A DNA stretch of 10,514 nt. Source: Klebsiella pneumoniae (lineage in GTDB: Bacteria; Bacteroidota; Bacteroidia; Flavobacteriales; Flavobacteriaceae). The position numbers and the translations under genes were made by a program. The stretch spans positions 1-10,514 of the forward strand of contig CALPPA020000046.1 of NCBI GenBank assembly GCA_943325355.2. The letters are read 5' to 3'. This document shows positions 7,999 through 10,514 of this stretch, piece by piece (the stretch's first letter is position 1; each line of letters starts with the position of its first letter). Below the pieces are notes generated by a model. That model ran no database searches. It was given only the letters and a program-made list of their open reading frames with translations, and was not told where the DNA came from.

Positions 7999-8016
7999 TA
8001 ACCAAATAATTGGTTA
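7999..8016. repeat. Short inverted repeat overlapping the LOG gene stop codon
   Basis: TAACCAA (7999-8005) and TTGGTTA (8010-8016) form a perfect 7-bp stem with a 4-base loop. The structure covers the LOG stop codon (8016-8014) and lies in the 40-base gap before the downstream TTG start. No T-tract follows on the minus strand, so it is a weak candidate for termination. It could modulate readthrough or mRNA stability. Confidence 0.3.
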
Positions 8017-8742
8017 AAAATTTGGAGACAAATCGTATTTTTTATAGAAATTATTTAAAACGTCTACTACTTCGTCTTCAGTATCCACAATTTTGAATAA
8101 ATTTAAATCAATTGCATTTACTGTTTGTTCTTGTTCAACCAAAACGGTTTTTATCCATTCAATCAGTCCCGACCAGAATGAGGTTCCAACCAATATTATT
8201 GGGAATTTTCCAATTTTTTTTGTTTGTATTAAAGTCAAGGCTTCAAACAATTCGTCCATAGTTCCAAAACCTCCCGGCATAACTACAAAACCTTGGGAAT
8301 ATTTCACAAACATCACTTTCCTGACAAAGAAATAATCAAAATTTAAGTTTTTATCTCTGTCAATATAAGGATTAAAATGTTGCTCAAAGGGTAATTCTAT
8401 ATTCAATCCCACCGAAGTTCCGCCACCCAGATGCGCACCTTTATTACTAGCCTCCATAATTCCAGGACCGCCACCAGTGATGACGCCATAACCGGCTTTG
8501 CTTATCTTAAAGGCAATTTTTTCGGCCAATAAATAATATTTATCTTCTGGTTTCGTCCGTGCTGAACCAAAAATAGAAACACACGGACCAATTCGTCCCA
8601 TAGTTTCATAGCCGTTTACAAACTCGGACATAATCTTGAAAATCGCCCAGCTGTCATTGGTTCGTATTTCATTCCACGTTTTTCTTTTCAGTTTATCCTG
8701 AATTACTTTGTCCTCGTCATTATCAAAATCTTCTAATCTCAT
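8014..8742 (-). CDS. LOG family protein (TIGR00730; nucleoside 5'-monophosphate phosphoribohydrolase type)
   Basis: This 242-residue cytoplasmic Rossmann-fold protein belongs to the LOG/lysine-decarboxylase-like family. Characterised members cleave cytokinin riboside 5'-monophosphates, or related nucleotides such as AMP, to base plus ribose 5-phosphate. Visible signatures are FGSAR (58-62), GGGPGIMEASNKGA (90-103) and the hallmark PGGFGTMDE (156-164). The probable catalytic Arg and Glu are R141 (in FVRKVMFV) and E164. The ~50-residue N-terminal extension fits the longer form common in Bacteroidota. Many databases mislabel this family as lysine decarboxylase. The ATG at 8742 has an A-rich leader (AAAACTTAAAA). 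No -7 box is evident in the 176 bases upstream, so it may be read from the uvrA side or from a promoter I cannot see. Its physiological substrate here is not known. Confidence 0.9.
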   Translation of the reverse strand: MRLEDFDNDEDKVIQDKLKRKTWNEIRTNDSWAIFKIMSEFVNGYETMGRIGPCVSIFGSARTKPEDKYYLLAEKIAFKISKAGYGVITGGGPGIMEASNKGAHLGGGTSVGLNIELPFEQHFNPYIDRDKNLNFDYFFVRKVMFVKYSQGFVVMPGGFGTMDELFEALTLIQTKKIGKFPIILVGTSFWSGLIEWIKTVLVEQEQTVNAIDLNLFKIVDTEDEVVDVLNNFYKKYDLSPNF

Positions 8743-8758
8743 TTTTAAGTTTTTTTTG

Positions 8759-8835
8759 TAGCTTAATCCAGCTATCTGCTATATCTTTTGTGGCTTAAAT
8801 AAAACCACAAAAGGATGCCGCTTCTATCTGGGCTA
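8759..8835. repeat. Long imperfect hairpin element, probable dispersed intergenic repeat
   Basis: The core is a perfect 9-bp stem: CTTTTGTGG (8785-8793) and CCACAAAAG (8805-8813), with an 11-base loop. The arms extend outward imperfectly. The left arm (TAGC, CCAG-TA--GC--AT) matches the reverse complement of the right arm (ATGCCGCTTCTATCTGGGCTA) over about 30 bases, giving a ~77-base cruciform-like unit. From memory, similar units with 'CCGCTTC.ATC.GGGCTA' ends recur between genes in Flavobacterium genomes; this was not searched. It lies between uvrA and the LOG gene, about 17 bases upstream of the LOG ATG. No poly-T follows the stem on the minus strand immediately. A run of A/T toward 8747-8758 (eight A's on the minus strand) precedes the gene start. 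Confidence 0.55.
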
Positions 8836-8878
8836 AAGCATCCATTGTTATTTCAACTTTTGTTAGCTAAAGCGTCCA
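8832..8878. repeat. Pair of 13-base direct repeats GCTAAAGCRTCCA
   Basis: GCTAAAGCATCCA at 8832-8844 and GCTAAAGCGTCCA at 8866-8878 differ at one base and start 34 bases apart. The first overlaps the outer edge of the long hairpin element. The second is one arm of the hairpin behind uvrA. This suggests that the two structures are parts of one repeat family or a duplicated unit. Confidence 0.45.
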
Positions 8879-8902
8879 ACCATACAAAGGCTGGAAGCTT
8901 TA
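8868..8902 (-). terminator. Hairpin in the uvrA 3' untranslated region
   Basis: TAAAGC-G-TCCA (8868-8878) pairs with TGGA-A-GCTTTA (8892-8902): ten base pairs with one internal mismatch. Two further G-C pairs close a 7-base loop. On the minus strand it begins about 16 bases after the uvrA stop (8921-8919). The position suits a terminator or a 3'-end stabilising structure, but no T-tract follows, so intrinsic termination is uncertain. Confidence 0.4.
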
Positions 8903-8918
8903 AGTTTAATCAATCACG

Positions 8919-10514
8919 CTAATGTAGTTCTTTTTTCAAAAATTGCGCAGTATAGCTTTTCTTATTTTTAGATACTTCCTCGGGAGTTCCTTTGGCAACA
9001 ACTTCTCCACCCCCTTTTCCCCCTTCTGGACCTATATCAATAATATAATCGGCGAGTTTTATTACGTCCATATTGTGCTCGATAATAAGTATGGTATTGC
9101 CTTTATTCACCAGTTTATTAATAACTTCCATCAATACCCTGATGTCTTCAAAATGCAGTCCAGTAGTGGGTTCGTCGAGAATATAAAATGTATTTCCAGT
9201 ATCTTTTTTCGATAATTCTCCTGCTAATTTGATTCTTTGTGCTTCACCACCAGAAAGTGTAGTGCTTTGTTGACCAAGAGTAATATAGCCTAATCCAACA
9301 TCTTGCAATGTTTTTACTTTTCGATTAATTTTAGGAATCATTTCGAAGAAAGGAACCGCTTCATCAATGGTCATATTCAACACATCCGAAATGGATTTTC
9401 CTTTATATCGAATTTCCAAAGTTTCTCTGTTAAAACGTTTTCCTTGGCAAGTTTCGCATTCCACGTAAACATCTGGTAAGAAGTTCATTTCAATCGTTCG
9501 AACTCCAGAACCTTCGCAGGTTTCGCAACGTCCACCTTTCACATTAAAACTAAAACGTCCCGCTTTATAACCGCGAATCATACTTTCTGAAGTCATAGTA
9601 AACAGATTCCGAATTTCGGTAAAAACTTCCGTGTAAGTCGCCGGATTGGAACGTGGCGTTCTTCCAATGGGACTTTGGTCAATATCAATTACTTTGTCAA
9701 TAAATTCCAAACCTTCAATTTTTTTGTAGGGTTTTGGTTTTTTGACACCATTGAAATAAAAGGCGTTCAAAATAGGGTAGAGGGTTTCATTTATCAATGT
9801 TGATTTTCCGCTTCCCGAAACTCCGGTCACACAAATCATTTTACCCAAAGGCAAATCTATAGAAACATTTTTCAAATTATTTCCAGTCGCTCCGGTCAGT
9901 TTCACGAAATTTCCATTGCCTTCCCGTCGTTTTTTTGGAATCTCAATTTCCATTTCGCCGTTCAAATAGGAAGCCGTCAAAGTATGGTCTTTCAAAATTT
10001 CGGCAGGTGTTCCTTTGCTGATGATTTCGCCACCGTGTTTTCCCGCTTTTGGACCAATATCAATAACATAATCGGCGCGGAGAATCATATCTTTGTCGTG
10101 TTCGACCACGATAACCGAGTTGCCAATGTCGCGCAATTGTTCCAAAGAATGAATCAATTTATCATTGTCTCTTTGGTGCAAACCAATACTCGGTTCGTCT
10201 AGAATATATAAAACGCCAACCAACTGCGAACCAATTTGAGTCGCCAAGCGAATGCGCTGTGCTTCTCCACCAGAAAGCGATTTCGAGCTTCGACTTAAAG
10301 CCAGATAATCCAAGCCTACATTCATCAAAAAGTTCAGTCTGTCTTTGATTTCCTTGATGACTTCGGTAGCAATCTTTTTTTGTTTGTCGGATAAATGGTT
10401 GTCCAAATCCAGAAACCAAGCTGTCACATCCGAAATATCCATATTGCATAATTCGGTGATGTTTTTTTCGTTGATTTTGAAAAACAAGGCTTCTTTTTTC
10501 AATCTAGAACCTTC
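8919..10514 (-). CDS. uvrA: UvrABC excinuclease subunit A, C-terminal part (5' end outside window)
   Basis: This is the damage-recognition ATPase of nucleotide excision repair, which dimerises and loads UvrB onto lesions. The frame is open to the window edge (first visible codons [10 protein letters not shown]), so only ~531 of the usual ~940 residues are present; the TTG at 10502 is internal. Numbering from the edge, visible motifs in order are: ABC signature [12 protein letters not shown] (80-91) and Walker [10 protein letters not shown] (105-113) of the first ATPase; Walker [10 protein letters not shown] (231-239, Lys codon 9806-9804); the zinc finger CETC...CETC with Cys 330, 333, 353 and 356 (CX2C-X19-CX2C); the second signature [12 protein letters not shown] (420-431); and Walker [10 protein letters not shown] (446-454). 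All ATPase and zinc residues expected in this part are intact. The first Walker A lies outside the window. The stop is TAG, and a hairpin follows it. Confidence 0.97.
   Translation of the reverse strand, partial: EGSRLKKEALFFKINEKNITELCNMDISDVTAWFLDLDNHLSDKQKKIATEVIKEIKDRLNFLMNVGLDYLALSRSSKSLSGGEAQRIRLATQIGSQLVGVLYILDEPSIGLHQRDNDKLIHSLEQLRDIGNSVIVVEHDKDMILRADYVIDIGPKAGKHGGEIISKGTPAEILKDHTLTASYLNGEMEIEIPKKRREGNGNFVKLTGATGNNLKNVSIDLPLGKMICVTGVSGSGKSTLINETLYPILNAFYFNGVKKPKPYKKIEGLEFIDKVIDIDQSPIGRTPRSNPATYTEVFTEIRNLFTMTSESMIRGYKAGRFSFNVKGGRCETCEGSGVRTIEMNFLPDVYVECETCQGKRFNRETLEIRYKGKSISDVLNMTIDEAVPFFEMIPKINRKVKTLQDVGLGYITLGQQSTTLSGGEAQRIKLAGELSKKDTGNTFYILDEPTTGLHFEDIRVLMEVINKLVNKGNTILIIEHNMDVIKLADYIIDIGPEGGKGGGEVVAKGTPEEVSKNKKSYTAQFLKKELH

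Noticed and set aside
8093..8335. 80-codon open frame on the + strand
   Set aside because: It is antisense to the LOG gene, whose motifs are intact across this stretch.
8743..8918. tRNA or riboswitch in the uvrA-LOG gap
   Set aside because: There is no cloverleaf, no T-loop sequence and no recognisable riboswitch core; the structure is explained by the two hairpins.
8943..10449. Several 70-95-codon frames antisense to or overlapping uvrA
   Set aside because: They mirror conserved UvrA ATPase segments; two of them share a similar peptide only because UvrA contains two related ATPase domains.
10500..10502. TTG as the start of a short UvrA-like protein
   Set aside because: The frame continues to the window edge with typical UvrA residues (EGSRL), so the gene is simply cut by the window.
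9900..10514. Somewhat higher GC in the upstream part of uvrA, as a sign of transfer
   Set aside because: The motif order is intact and the protein is highly conserved, so constraint on sequence explains the mild shift better than a mosaic gene.

Overview
The window looks like a chromosomal piece of a flavobacterium (Bacteroidota, Flavobacteriaceae, probably Flavobacterium or a close relative). The DNA is AT-rich. Starts lack Shine-Dalgarno sequences and have A-rich leaders. Two intergenic sites match the Bacteroidota -7 box TAnnTTTG. The proteins are typical of the group: a one-chain alpha/beta E1 of a 2-oxoacid dehydrogenase, an M1-peptidase-like protein joined to a predicted outer-membrane barrel, a LOG-family enzyme and UvrA. 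The genus is an inference from style, not from a marker gene.

Layout. Positions 1-2032 (+ strand) hold the tail of a surface-polysaccharide locus: the C-terminal part of a GT4-type glycosyltransferase, cut by the window edge, then a Wzx/MATE-like flippase. A small hairpin repeat lies between them. Positions 2033-2215 are non-coding, with a promoter candidate and an AT-only inverted repeat. They precede a 103-residue single-span membrane protein of unknown function (2216-2527). That gene runs head-on into the E1 gene (2528-4936, - strand) with no base between the two stop codons.

Upstream of E1 on the same strand, beyond a 187-base AT-rich gap, is the M1-like/barrel protein (5124-7973). It sits 40 bases behind a LOG-family gene (8014-8742), so the two are probably co-transcribed. 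The 176-base gap at 8743-8918 contains two hairpin elements that look like dispersed repeats or 3' processing/termination structures. The window ends inside uvrA (8919-10514, - strand), of which only the C-terminal ~531 codons are present.

Functionally this is a junction between a cell-surface polysaccharide cluster and housekeeping genes (2-oxoacid oxidation, nucleotide or cytokinin-type phosphoribohydrolase, nucleotide excision repair). I see no phage, transposase, CRISPR array, tRNA or rRNA, and no clear new multi-gene system. The points most worth a second look are: the M1-like protein has no HEXXH zinc motif anywhere; the E1 has an apparent swap of its two Mg/TPP ligands; and the intergenic gaps carry hairpin repeats.
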